Positions 51,501 through 61,628 of a DNA stretch of 64,000 nucleotides are shown piece by piece (within the stretch, counting starts at the first letter, position 1; every line of letters starts with the position of its first letter). This stretch comes from Hydractinia symbiolongicarpus. Lineage: Eukaryota; Cnidaria; Hydrozoa; Anthoathecata; Hydractiniidae. Both the position numbers and the translations under genes were made by a program. Below the pieces are notes generated by a model. That model was not told the origin of the DNA, searched no databases, and was given only the letters and a program-made list of their open reading frames with translations. The DNA lies in assembly GCF_029227915.1 (NCBI RefSeq), contig NC_079875.1, positions 9,421,001 through 9,485,000 on the forward strand, written 5' to 3'.

Positions 51501-52554
51501 AACTTCATGAAGATGATGGTTCACTTCTTTTCAAGAACGATGCCAGTTTTAAAATATCCAAAATGCGTGTTGGTAAGACTATTGTAGATATTTATTTGGG
51601 ATCAACAAATATTTCTTTAAATCAGAGACTTACTCATCATAAAAATAAACATTTAACTAATTTTATTTATTGTTGTAGCTATAAAGTACGAAGCAAAGGC
51701 GATAATACCATACAAGTATCCCGCCTTTGGCGTTGGAGTTTTTGGTGACTGGGGTCGCGTTTACGCCTTAAGAGGACATAACCATGGCTTTCGTATTGTC
51801 AAAGGTAAGAATCACTCGTTGGTACTGAATATTAATAACAGTTTCTTTAAGACAACTGCAAAAGTAAAGAACACTTAAAAAAATATATTATAAGCCATTG
51901 CACTTGTTTAATAAAGTCAATTTAGAAAATTACCTATACATTGATACTCCGCCGAAATCCATAACCTTTTGTATTTTAATGAGATGATGAAACTGAAAAA
52001 TGAACGACTACTTAAAATAATGAATAACTTAGAGTATTCATATTACTGTGTAACTTAGAATATTTCATGAACGTCTAGATATTATTATTATCCTTGTTAT
52101 GATGCAGTTTTGGTAATGTTATCTTCAGGCGAAGAGCTTAAGAATTACGTATATATTAGATCTATGGACTCAAACAGAATCTTGCACATTTTATAAAAGC
52201 TCTTACAACCTGCCTCCTTTAAAAGCCAATATTTTCATATTCCGTTTATCAGGAATCAACAGAAAACCTGGCACAATATCTTTCCAGTCTTTAACAGCCC
52301 CTTCTTCATACTTACAACACAAAGGAAGTTCTGTGTATGTGCGCCAAAGATCTCGAAGTCGATACTACGTCAACAGTGCGTCGTTTTACCTCATCAAAGA
52401 CAAATTCTTCAAAGGTTTTGCAGTTTTCGAATCAAGTACGCGCCCCGGTTATTATCTTCAACTTCGTGGTCGTCGCATGATGTTTCGTAAATATAACGGA
52501 AGTCGCGGTGCTAGGGAGCAATCCAGCTTTCGTTTCTCTACTAGTTTTAATTAA
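48559..52554 (+). CDS. Secreted protein with three AbfB (CBM42-like) beta-trefoil units
   Basis: Seven exons: 48559-48604, 49429-49554, 49766-50065, 50907-51032, 51273-51572, 51679-51804, 52253-52554, giving 441 residues, all junctions in phase 1. Exon 1 encodes a 15-residue signal peptide (MFRLAIFAAMLTVVL). Units 1 and 2 (residues about 16-157 and 158-299) are almost identical in the 300-nt exon and carry YLRHRGF, DDASF, YLRHQGY and NDASFK. Unit 3 (300-441) is divergent and Arg-rich. It has YLQHKGS and YYLQLRGR in place of the LRH motifs, so it has probably lost or changed ligand binding. Expected to act outside the cell as a lectin; no enzyme domain is present. An AATAAA follows at 52700-52705. 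Confidence 0.88.
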
Positions 52555-52699
52555 ACTCTGATGGTTTGATACGCAAGTTTTTTATTACGGAATTTTGTGG
52601 CGTGGTTTGGTAATGAAACCTTACCAATTTAGATTGTAAATTTGTTTTTGTAGTTTCTTTCAATATAAATGGCAAATACAGTGTTCATTTTCGATATGA

Positions 52700-52705
52700 A
52701 ATAAA
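52700..52705 (+). terminator. Polyadenylation signal of the second AbfB gene
   Basis: An AATAAA lies about 146 bases after the stop codon, just before a perfect hairpin. Confidence 0.6.
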
Positions 52706-52736
52706 TTGGAATTGAGATTATAGCGATAAATTATGC

Positions 52737-52772
52737 AAAACCTTGCATAAATAATAATTTATGCAAGGTTTT
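52737..52772. repeat. Perfect 16-bp hairpin after the second AbfB gene
   Basis: Arms 52737-52752 (AAAACCTTGCATAAAT) and 52757-52772 are exact reverse complements around AATA. It lies about 30 bases past the AATAAA, close to the expected cleavage site. Confidence 0.85.
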
Positions 52773-55602
52773 GACCTCAGAATGAACTTTACAATACAAT
52801 GAAACAACATGTTGGTAATTTTTCTACCTTTCGCGTCTATGAGCACGATGGGGTTAAAAATTTCGTTTAATGAGACAGTTGTCAACTTGCGATTTTAAAC
52901 CATTCACCGTTTCTCCTTCATAATGATCGCATCTACTGTGACACACAGCTATTTTTTAACAAACCAGAATCTGAATTTTCCTGCACTTCGTTTTAACCAC
53001 CATAAAGTTTCATAAGTGAGAACACAGTAGGACTGAATTACGAAGATGTGTAGCATTTAAAAAACGCAAGAACAAATAATGCAGACAAAATAACCTAGGT
53101 CATAATTAAAATCTTTTAAAAATAATAATGACATTCTTGTCTATACATTAAACTTCCAGCCTTCCGGGATGTTGTTAGATGACCTAAAAAAAAGCAATAC
53201 GAGAACGACAAAAATTATTTCCACACATGATCCATTATACAGGTATAATCACACTGAAATTTTGAAGTTCGTTTTTATACAAAGAAGTGTACACACAAGG
53301 CCTAGTTTTGTTCTAATAAATCTCAGTTTGTCTGACTTGCTAACATAAGATCTTTTTTTATAAAAAGAAATATTACTATAAGAAACAGTAGACTGATATA
53401 ACAACTATTTTCAACTGTAACTTACCCAACGTTCTTCTGACAAAATTTTATTTCCTTTTTGCAATTCTCCTTAGAAAAGGAAGGTCTGTCCATTAGTTTA
53501 TTTATTGACCTTTTATAGTGTGGGTGGCAAGTGTCATTCTTCTTATAAAGTTATTAATAAGTATTGTATGTTTTTTACTGCAAAAAATAATAAATGAACT
53601 CGTCTCCAGGTATTTATTTATTTTGTTTCAAAATTTTTCGAAATTTCACAAATAAACCCTGCCACAATGTTAAAAAAGCAAAAAACTGTCAGAGAAAAAG
53701 GATGAGTTTGCTAAGTTTTTTTTAGTTCTGGAAATATATTTACTTTTGCAGATATGAAAAATCTGAGGAAAAAGCCAGACAACACTCACATTTTTACAGA
53801 TGTTAGCACCCAAATATATTTTATCGTGACTCGTGTTGTTTATAGTATCCAGACTTCTTACACAAATCGACGGGCGAATTAATGCATGCGGTAAGTCGTA
53901 GACCAGTCCAAACTTTACTTTTAAGTTAAGGCACCCTTTGATCTTGATAAAATATAGCTTGTATGTTTAGGTTTAGAACAAATATCGGTGAAAAGACACT
54001 AGTAGCCACAGTAAAAAAGTTTTTAACCAAAATTTCCCTGTCTTCACTTTAGGTCTGCATTTTTTACCTGTGAATTTTTTTTATATTATGAAAACGTAGA
54101 CATTGAAAGTTGTGTTATAGAATATGAACGAGCAACTTAACCAAAAAAAAGGTTAGTTGATACTTGTGGATTAATTTTTTTTTAAACTTTTTTAGATTGG
54201 CACGAAAGTTTAGATTGGCACAAAAGTTTCCTTCTCTTATTGTAGCTAGACATATTTACATAGACGTAGACATAATTAAACATATTTCTGATGAATGGTC
54301 TCAGGCACCATAAATTAATTTAGCCAATTAGCTACATCAAACCAATACAAAAAAAAGGGTAAAAAGTAAATATTGGATCATCCAGACTTTTAGCTAATTA
54401 CAATTCACCCTTCTTCTGCTGCATAAAAAGGGTACCAACCACGTAAAATGCCACTTCAACCCGATAACTTGGTATTTTAAAACACTTTTATTAATAAAAC
54501 GATATATACAGCACGTTCAAATTAATATAGTGTGCCCTCAAAGAAAAGGTAGGAATTAGCTTCACACCGTAAACACTAAACACTCACAGCTTGATTAATG
54601 TCAGCACTTTGTGTCAACTATATAAAAAAAATTGAAGAAAAACAACTTATTCCAATCAGTTTGTACGCAATATAATCCCACACAATGAGACTAACGTAAC
54701 TATACAAAAATTAAGAAGCCATATTAACTACCTAAGCTAAGTATTTGCATTAGGTCTCTTAGCCCATGGCCGTTTTCTGATTGCCAAATTTTACTCTACA
54801 GTTTTTCGTTTTCTGGAAACGGAAATCAGCAAATAACGGAGGGCTGCTTGGTCCAAACTTATTTGTTTGGGTAGACAAAAAAATACCATTTCTTTTTGTG
54901 CGAAAATATCAGTTACATCTTCTTACGCTTTTTTTCTATCGAAATTTTAAAAGTCTCAATAATTCTCTTGGTGTGTTACGCGTAGCAAACATGCTCTACA
55001 ATTTCGCTTCGCAAAAACTTCGATCGTTTGAATCCTAACAGTTTCTGTCATTTACTTATTTGGTTACTGACAAGAATTGAGAAATAAAAGAAAAGAAAAT
55101 GTTCAAGTTTAGAATTCAATAGAACTATTTAAAAGCAATACAGCATATATGTCACATCAAGAAAATCAATCAGAAAAGTAGAATAAAAAAAATAATTAGC
55201 TTTTCATAGAAAAGATAGCTTTTCATTTGAATCGTGTTCTGATCTCAAAAAGATGCAGCAGCACTATTTCCATGTGGAATAAATAGTATCTCTATCTTAA
55301 TTCTAATTGAGCTGAAAAGCAACCACTGAGATGTCTACTTCAGTAAAAAAATTTACAACCACGATATGTTGAAGGCTAAAAAAATGTGATTGAGCTGTCG
55401 AAGGTTTTTGCAAAAAAATGGTATCTGTAGGCGTTTATACTCTGCGAAAACAGAAAGGAAGTAACAGGTGATTAGAGTTATCACTCACGTAAAATGACTG
55501 CTACATAATTTTAGAGATTTGAGTCATCTACATTATATAAACACTGCTTATATATGTTAATAAAAATTGTAACATTCTCTTGACATTATTCCATGATGGC
55601 GT
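52773..55602. other. Non-coding AT-rich region
   Basis: One 85-codon frame (54781-55038, plus) lacks recognisable domains. I see no gene or repeat family. Confidence 0.45.
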
Positions 55603-56369
55603 TTAAGCAATTGCTCGTAGACGTTGTTTAACATCTGTTAATCGCATCTTTATGCCATTTAATACCCTTTTTGAAACTTGGTCATTGTGCAACATTTGCT
55701 TCAAATTTCTTGCTTCCATCACGCTCATTACAAGTCCACAGTCAAGTCTTCTGATAACGATTTCTATTCGTTGATAGAGATATTGAAGCAACATTTGGAT
55801 TTGGTGCAGTTGCTGAAGGACGCCTTTTAATTTTAGGTTTGCGTTAAATGCGTTCAATACTAAATTATAAACAAACATTGCATATACATTTAGTAATTTT
55901 ATGAGAATAATCAATAATGCCAGCGGTAAGAGACATCAGATTCTGATGTTAACACATGGTCGACTTTCATATAATAAAATATAATACACACATGTTAAGA
56001 CGCAAATAAAATAAATGCACTTACAGGGAATAATCTGATTGCATACTTGTATATTATCATTGGCCAGGACGATTACAGTATTGATGTTACCATCAAGCGG
56101 TGTAGCTGGAACTTTCGGAATATTGGTACAATTGAGAGGTTGCATCGGAATACTTGTTGGAGCCATCGTTGGAGTCATATTGTTTTGCGAATAGGCCACT
56201 AGAAAAGGTAACACGTAAAAGAAACAGTAAATGAGGCAAGGTGAAAATAAGCTCTTTGTTATATCAAGATTATCTAGAACTTTTCAAATAACTTCTTGTA
56301 CAAATAACATTACATACCTGCCACTAAGGAGACCATTATTGAGTAGATGTACAAGCGGGATCTATACAT
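55603..56369 (-). CDS. Small secreted protein, unrecognised family (copy 1)
   Basis: Three exons on the minus strand: 56318-56369, 56025-56198 and 55603-55859, all in phase 1, giving 160 residues. Exon 1 is a hydrophobic leader (MYRSRLYIYSIMVSLVA). Exon 2 starts with a short Thr/Pro stretch (NNMTPTMAPTSIPM) followed by QPLNCTN and IQVCNQIIP. Exon 3 is an all-helix-looking, basic C-terminal domain with RRLDCGL, EARNLKQML and RLTDVKQRL. Three Cys are conserved with the paralog at 59099-60225, and the splice phases match exactly. I do not recognise the family. Secretion is predicted from the leader; function is unknown. Confidence 0.75.
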
Positions 56370-58910
56370 GGCTGCGTAAAACTTGATTTACCAAGAAAAC
56401 TAAAATACTAAAAGAGAATTTAAAGTTCATAAGAACGATTTTTTACTGCATATATTGACAGTGCAATGAATCAAAAACTTACTAACTCTACTTACGGTAT
56501 TCTTTTATGAGTATGTAATTTAACTTTACAGAGCTCTCCTTTTTATCACCAATTTTTGCTATGTCATGCTTAAAGTGATTTTTTAACTAATTCAAAAATG
56601 TTTAAGAAAAGTTGATGATCCAACCATTTTTGAGTATCGTGCGGAAGCAAAAAACGTGATAGCATAAGGGTGTTTCTACGTAACATTCAAATCAACCAAA
56701 TGATTATATATCGTAATAAGAAAATTGCGTTAGCTGTACATTTTGTTTAAAGTAAATCTTTTATACTTCCTATATTTTCTGTACTTCCTATTCTTAACTT
56801 CCCATAACTTAACTTCAGGTCTAGCTCTGATCTTTTTTGATAACCGTTCATCGTGTCAAAAAGGCTAATATTTCAGACGGTTTTTTAGTAAAACAGGTTT
56901 TTTTACTTTAACGGGCTTAGTGGTTAAATGGAAACTTTTGCACGGCAGGGTAGAATTCTCATATATAACAATGACACTATTAACTACAAAAGTCAACGTA
57001 AGTAAACAGTCGCAACCTGTGAAAGTAACAATATTATACTTTCAGTGAAGTACCTTTAACCCTGTTATGGTCAGGGTCTTATTATTTCTGTATAAAAATC
57101 TAGTCCTTGAGTAATTAGTACATCAGCATTAAATTAAGAATTTTTTGTTAAAATGGATCAAATAACGTGTGACTAATTGTTTATGACGAAACCTGAACAG
57201 GACACAAATAAATTATTTGATCGTTCTATCGTAGGAGAGTTGTTCTTTTAGTTTTATCATAAAAAAGTTTGTTGGTAATTTTATTTGAAAAGGCAAGCAT
57301 AAAAGCTTATTCTTTATGCGTTCTTGTTAATTGATAATTTTATAACAGAATTGATATATTGATTCACAGACAGAGTAAGCCTTGTTTTAGATAGAAATCC
57401 TTTTTAATGTTTCACTTAATCCGTTGGAAACCTTATAATTCAATTTTAATGCAAATACATTGTCATCTCTATGCTTTGATAGTAATACCTTTATTTTCAA
57501 TATGGCTGATAACCATCTGCTGATAAAAAAATGCACGGCAAAAAAACAACACCTTGGTCATTGTTTGTCCAATTTTTGTCTGTCTTTTGTTACTTCCTAT
57601 AATTCTTTATTGAGGACAATTGTTATTTGTGTAATGACGAGCCCACTTTTCGCCAATTACAAAAATAATTACAGAAAAATAGTACATTCAGGGAATGAAA
57701 CTGCAACACGAAAACAGAAACTCGTTTAAATGATTTTGGACATGGAAAATTAAAATTATTACACGCAAATTCCTAATGAAAGATATATGATTAACTGGCA
57801 ATGAAGTTTAATAAATGGAACAGTCAGCTTAAATAAACATTATAACCAGCTAAAACAGCTCCATTTGTTATTTTGATTTTACGAAATAAAACAGTGTGAA
57901 AACAATTCCTTAATTAAGTCACGTCAAAAATTAATTTGTGTCTGACAATGTGGTCTTACTAAATACCATTCTGGAATTTTTTGGACCTCATGGATAAAAA
58001 CATATAACTTAAAGAAAAAAAAAGTTTTTCCTTAAAAAACTATTCTTAACAAATCTTTGTCATTATAATCCACAGGAATTACTTCATTACTTATTAATCT
58101 TAATTCCATAATTTTAGAAAATATATTACAAATACGCCTAAAAATCGCGTTTTGTGAATTTTTTCTGATACTTTGTGGAAAAAGTGTAACTTGGTTGCTA
58201 TACTTTATTGTTTTGCAATGAGAAGTGATGTTTTCCATCTGGTTCGTAAGTAGTTTACGTTACAGGAATTTTAATTTAGCCATGATAAACGCTTATAATG
58301 GTTGGAAATCAGGTTGAAAATTTCGTGTACATCAGCATGTTTAAAATGTACAATTTATGAGCTCAACATTTCTGAATATTTAGAACAACCAATTGACTGC
58401 AGAAGATTTTTAATGGTGGAAAACAACGAATTTCATATTTAGATATTACAGAGTTTGATGTTTTTGTGACAAAAAACAGTTTAAATTGCTCTTTCTTAAA
58501 AAAAATGTTTGTTTTATCTTCATCGTTTTATCGACTTGAATCTTTCGTACAGAAAATGAATTCATTCATTAAGAGGCAGTTTCTGATGTGGCAGTGTCCT
58601 TAAGTTTTTATTAGTTTCAAGCTACAGACAGGATCAGTTTCATTAAACTAAATCTGCTCACTCCACCGTTCCTGCTTATTTTATCATATCATTTAAATAA
58701 CGACCAATCAAGAAAAGAAAATCAACCAGTTTTCTTTCTTGAAAAAAATAGTGAATTGGAGAAATAAGAGTTAATTACACCATTCTGTGATTACGTCAGA
58801 TAAATTTTGTAATAACACATCTTCCTGTTTATCTAACAATTACTTTTAAATGACTAGACAAAATGCGGTAAATATAATTGATCTTTACATTGATAACCGT
58901 TTTCAGACTG
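56370..58910. other. Intergenic region between the divergent secreted-protein genes
   Basis: The two 5' ends face each other across this 2.7 kb. On the minus strand a TATA-like ATAAAAG at about 56500 is followed by a probable 5' UTR donor (GTAAGT). Frames at 57460-57729 and 58032-58238 match nothing I know. Confidence 0.4.
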
Positions 58911-58917
58911 TATAAAT
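58911..58917 (+). promoter_or_regulatory. TATA box of secreted-protein copy 2
   Basis: TATAAAT lies 188 bases upstream of the ATG. A 5' UTR intron appears to separate them: donor GAGAG/GTGAGT near 58970, acceptor TTTTTTAG at about 59070. This puts transcription start near 58940. Confidence 0.55.
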
Positions 58918-59098
58918 TGAAGCATTTTATGAATTACAGAGTCATAATTTGCATAAACAAGTTAGAGAGGTGAGTAAGCAAAACTGTTATAGAGTATAAC
59001 TGTGTTAAAATACTCTCGCAAGTTACGGTATAGAGTTTGTTGATGTGGCATCTTCCTAATACTTTTTTAGGTTTTTTTAAATTTGAATTGAAATAATC

Positions 59099-60225
59099 AT
59101 GTGTGGAAATCTACTATGTGTTGCATTGCTGTCAATCATTGCAGGTAAGAGATTATTTTTTAAAATTTATTGACATATGTGCTTTTTAAAAGATTGTGTT
59201 TGAGAATAACGATTTTTAACTCCACCATAGCTGTGCATACACAAAATAACATGACAACAACCATGGTCCCGACAACTACTTCCACAACGACAACTACAAC
59301 TACAACTGCATCCACAACGATGGTTCCAACAACTACTCCGATGCAGCCGCTTAATTGTACTAATGTTCCAGAAGTTCCAATCAAACCACTGGATAGAAAC
59401 ATTACTCATGTGCTCGCACTTGCAAACGAGAATATAAGAGTTTGCAACCTAATTATTCCTTGTAAGTAAATTGATATTTTCTTTCCTGTCAACTTTTAAG
59501 AATCTATTCATCTTTGCAAATGTTACATGTATTGCAAAAGCCGTCATACTTCCAATTATTCGTTTTCCACTAATTCACTATTACAATTGCAATGTTCTTA
59601 GGACCATAGCATTTTTTTAACCTTTTCTTTATGCCATGCTCATGCAAAGGAGCATTACAATCACCTGATATACTGCCTGGTACCCAGCCGGATTCGTTCG
59701 GTGGTACGGTAGAATTGAAATCTGCAACGGAACCTTGATTAAAACCCTTATAATGGCGTTCTGGGAAAACTTCAATACATAATAAGTTTGAATGTGTTTA
59801 TACTTTGAAACTTATATTTAAACCTGAAAAGCGTGCTAACAAGTTATCATATAAAGCACTCAAGTCTTATCCACTGTCTGACAGTTACAAAAAATACTCA
59901 TATTTGCTGAATACCTTGACACATCAAACATTAAGTATAAAATATCTTCATTGCTTTTTTAGTCTTGAATTCATTCAATGCAAAGCTGAAATTACAGGGT
60001 GTGTGCAAACAAATAAACCAAATCATGAAGTTGATAAAATACCTTCAAATAAGAATTGCAATCATTAACAGAAGACTTGATTGTGGACTTCCCAATAGCG
60101 TAAAAGAAGCAAGAAATTTGAAGCAGATGCTTCGCGATGATCAGTTATCAAAGAGAGTATTATATGGAGCAAAAATACGTCTTACAGACATCAAAACGCG
60201 ACTAGGAAACATATATAAAAAATAA
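59099..60225 (+). CDS. Small secreted protein with Thr-rich tract, same family (copy 2)
   Basis: Three exons: 59099-59144, 59231-59461 and 59963-60225, in phase 1, giving 179 residues. Exon 1 is a 15-residue signal peptide (MCGNLLCVALLSIIA). Exon 2 carries a Thr-rich, mucin-like tract (residues about 24-52; ACA/ACT/ACG repeats), then MQPLNCTN and IRVCNLIIP. Exon 3 encodes the conserved helical domain (RRLDCGL, EARNLKQMLRDDQLSKRVL, RLTDIKTRL) and ends in KK. Compared with copy 1 the linker is longer through trinucleotide expansion, and there is an extra Cys (GVCKQ). The tract is a likely O-glycosylation site. Role unknown; an extracellular or mucus component is a guess. Confidence 0.8.
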
Positions 60226-60226
60226 A

Positions 60227-60232
60227 AATAAA
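60227..60232 (+). terminator. Polyadenylation signal of copy 2
   Basis: An AATAAA begins two bases after the stop codon, which implies a very short 3' UTR unless a later signal is used. Confidence 0.45.
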
Positions 60233-60639
60233 TTGATTATCAATTAATCGATTTGTTTGAAAAAATTATTTTTGTAATATCTTTGTTCATTTCTTTCCAT
60301 TATATTAATGCAGTACAATGAAATTATTAGTATTTTCATTAAATTATTTACTCGGGATAGCCCCTCCTGTTTCTATTTGTATCGCTATCAACTAGGGTGC
60401 TTAGAGGGGATTCTGGTGTAATAAAAACTACCATTTAAAACCTTTGATACATGATTTAGTACTAAAAACCAAAAAAAATTAGAGGATATATAGCTGCTTC
60501 AGGCGACGCAGTGGAAACCTGATAAAGTTTCAGCGTAGAGTCCGAAACTAAATATGGCGTACAGACCTGCAAATGATTCCTGATGAATTATAAGTCTCAA
60601 TGGACGAAGCGACTTACGTGGTATTGCGAGCACGAACTT

Positions 60640-61190
60640 TTAATTTTCAGCTCAAAATTTCATAAATAACGTTTAATCCCCGTTATTTTTTAAACATAAT
60701 ATAAACGTTCAGAACCATAACGTTATATAAACAAATTTGTTTAAATATTGGCAAATTTATGGCAAGTTAAAAACTTAAAAATAGACATTGCTTTAACGTT
60801 GAAACAACGTTACTATTGCAAGTTTTGAAACAGCTTAAGTCTACCGCTATATAAATTTTTTATAAACATTTGCGTTAAATGACAACGACCGGCCCTTAAA
60901 GAACAGAACACAAAGCTAGTAGCATTGCTTTAACGTTAAAACAAAAATTGGTTCTTTTAATGTTTAAAACGGTTTAGCACTAACTGGCGTTGAAAAATAG
61001 CGGCTAATATTTATCAATCGTAAAGTTGATAACGTTCTTTTAACGTCAAGCAACGTTAGCTACCATTTCCACGTTGGAAACATGCAAATGTAATGTTATA
61101 TAAACGTTGCAAAAGGTCTACGTTGAAAGACAACGACTGGCTTTGAAAGACAGCGGTTAGATATAATCTGTAACAGCGTTAAAATAACAT
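60640..61190 (+). repeat. AACGTT-rich degenerate tandem repeat
   Basis: The AACGTT or ACGTT palindromic core occurs many times within about 550 bases. Longer blocks recur: GTTATATAAAC at about 60721 and 61094, and GACAACGACCGGC / GACAACGACTGGC at about 60880 and 61129. This points to several decayed units. No open frame. Confidence 0.55.
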
Positions 61191-61232
61191 TCAGGTGAGG
61201 TGCTCATTTAACTAATTTAGTAACTTTTTGAG

Positions 61233-61556
61233 AAAGCGTTTTTAGGCATTTGGAATTTTATGATTAGGACATTTTCCCTCTCCCCTTCAATGCATATTAT
61301 AACCAAGTTGAGGCGATATATTAATAAAATTTACCATTATTATTTCGTTTACCATTTCAAATATTTTCTTATCCGTCAGGTTCTGAATAAAATGGGCGAC
61401 TTGCCCATGCAACATTGCGCACATAACAGACTGCGGTACAATTTAAACTTTTTTCTCCTTGGCGAAGATAAAACCTTTGCATCGAATAAAATGGAACTCG
61501 TGGGTTTTTTTATCGAAAGTAGTAACTAAAATGTTTCGCTTGCGAATCTAAGTGAC
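61233..61556. other. Open frame without support
   Basis: An 89-codon plus-strand frame (61260-61529) has no recognisable domain, signal peptide or splice context. I do not call a gene. Confidence 0.35.
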
Positions 61557-61559
61557 TTT

Positions 61560-61628
61560 ATCTCCCGCTCCCCTGCTCCACCGCCCCCCACTCCCCTGCT
61601 CCCCTTCTCCCCCGCTCCCCTGCACCGC
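61560..61628 (-). repeat. C-rich imperfect CTCCCCTGCTCC repeat (G-rich on minus strand)
   Basis: About 65 bases of irregular CTCCCC/GCTCC repeats give the minus strand many runs of three to six G with short spacers. This pattern could fold into a G-quadruplex. It stands out in an AT-rich background. Confidence 0.8.

Noticed and set aside
59160-59409. Two minus-strand frames rich in Val or Cys/Ser
   Set aside because: They are the antisense of the Thr-codon repeat in exon 2 of the secreted-protein gene.
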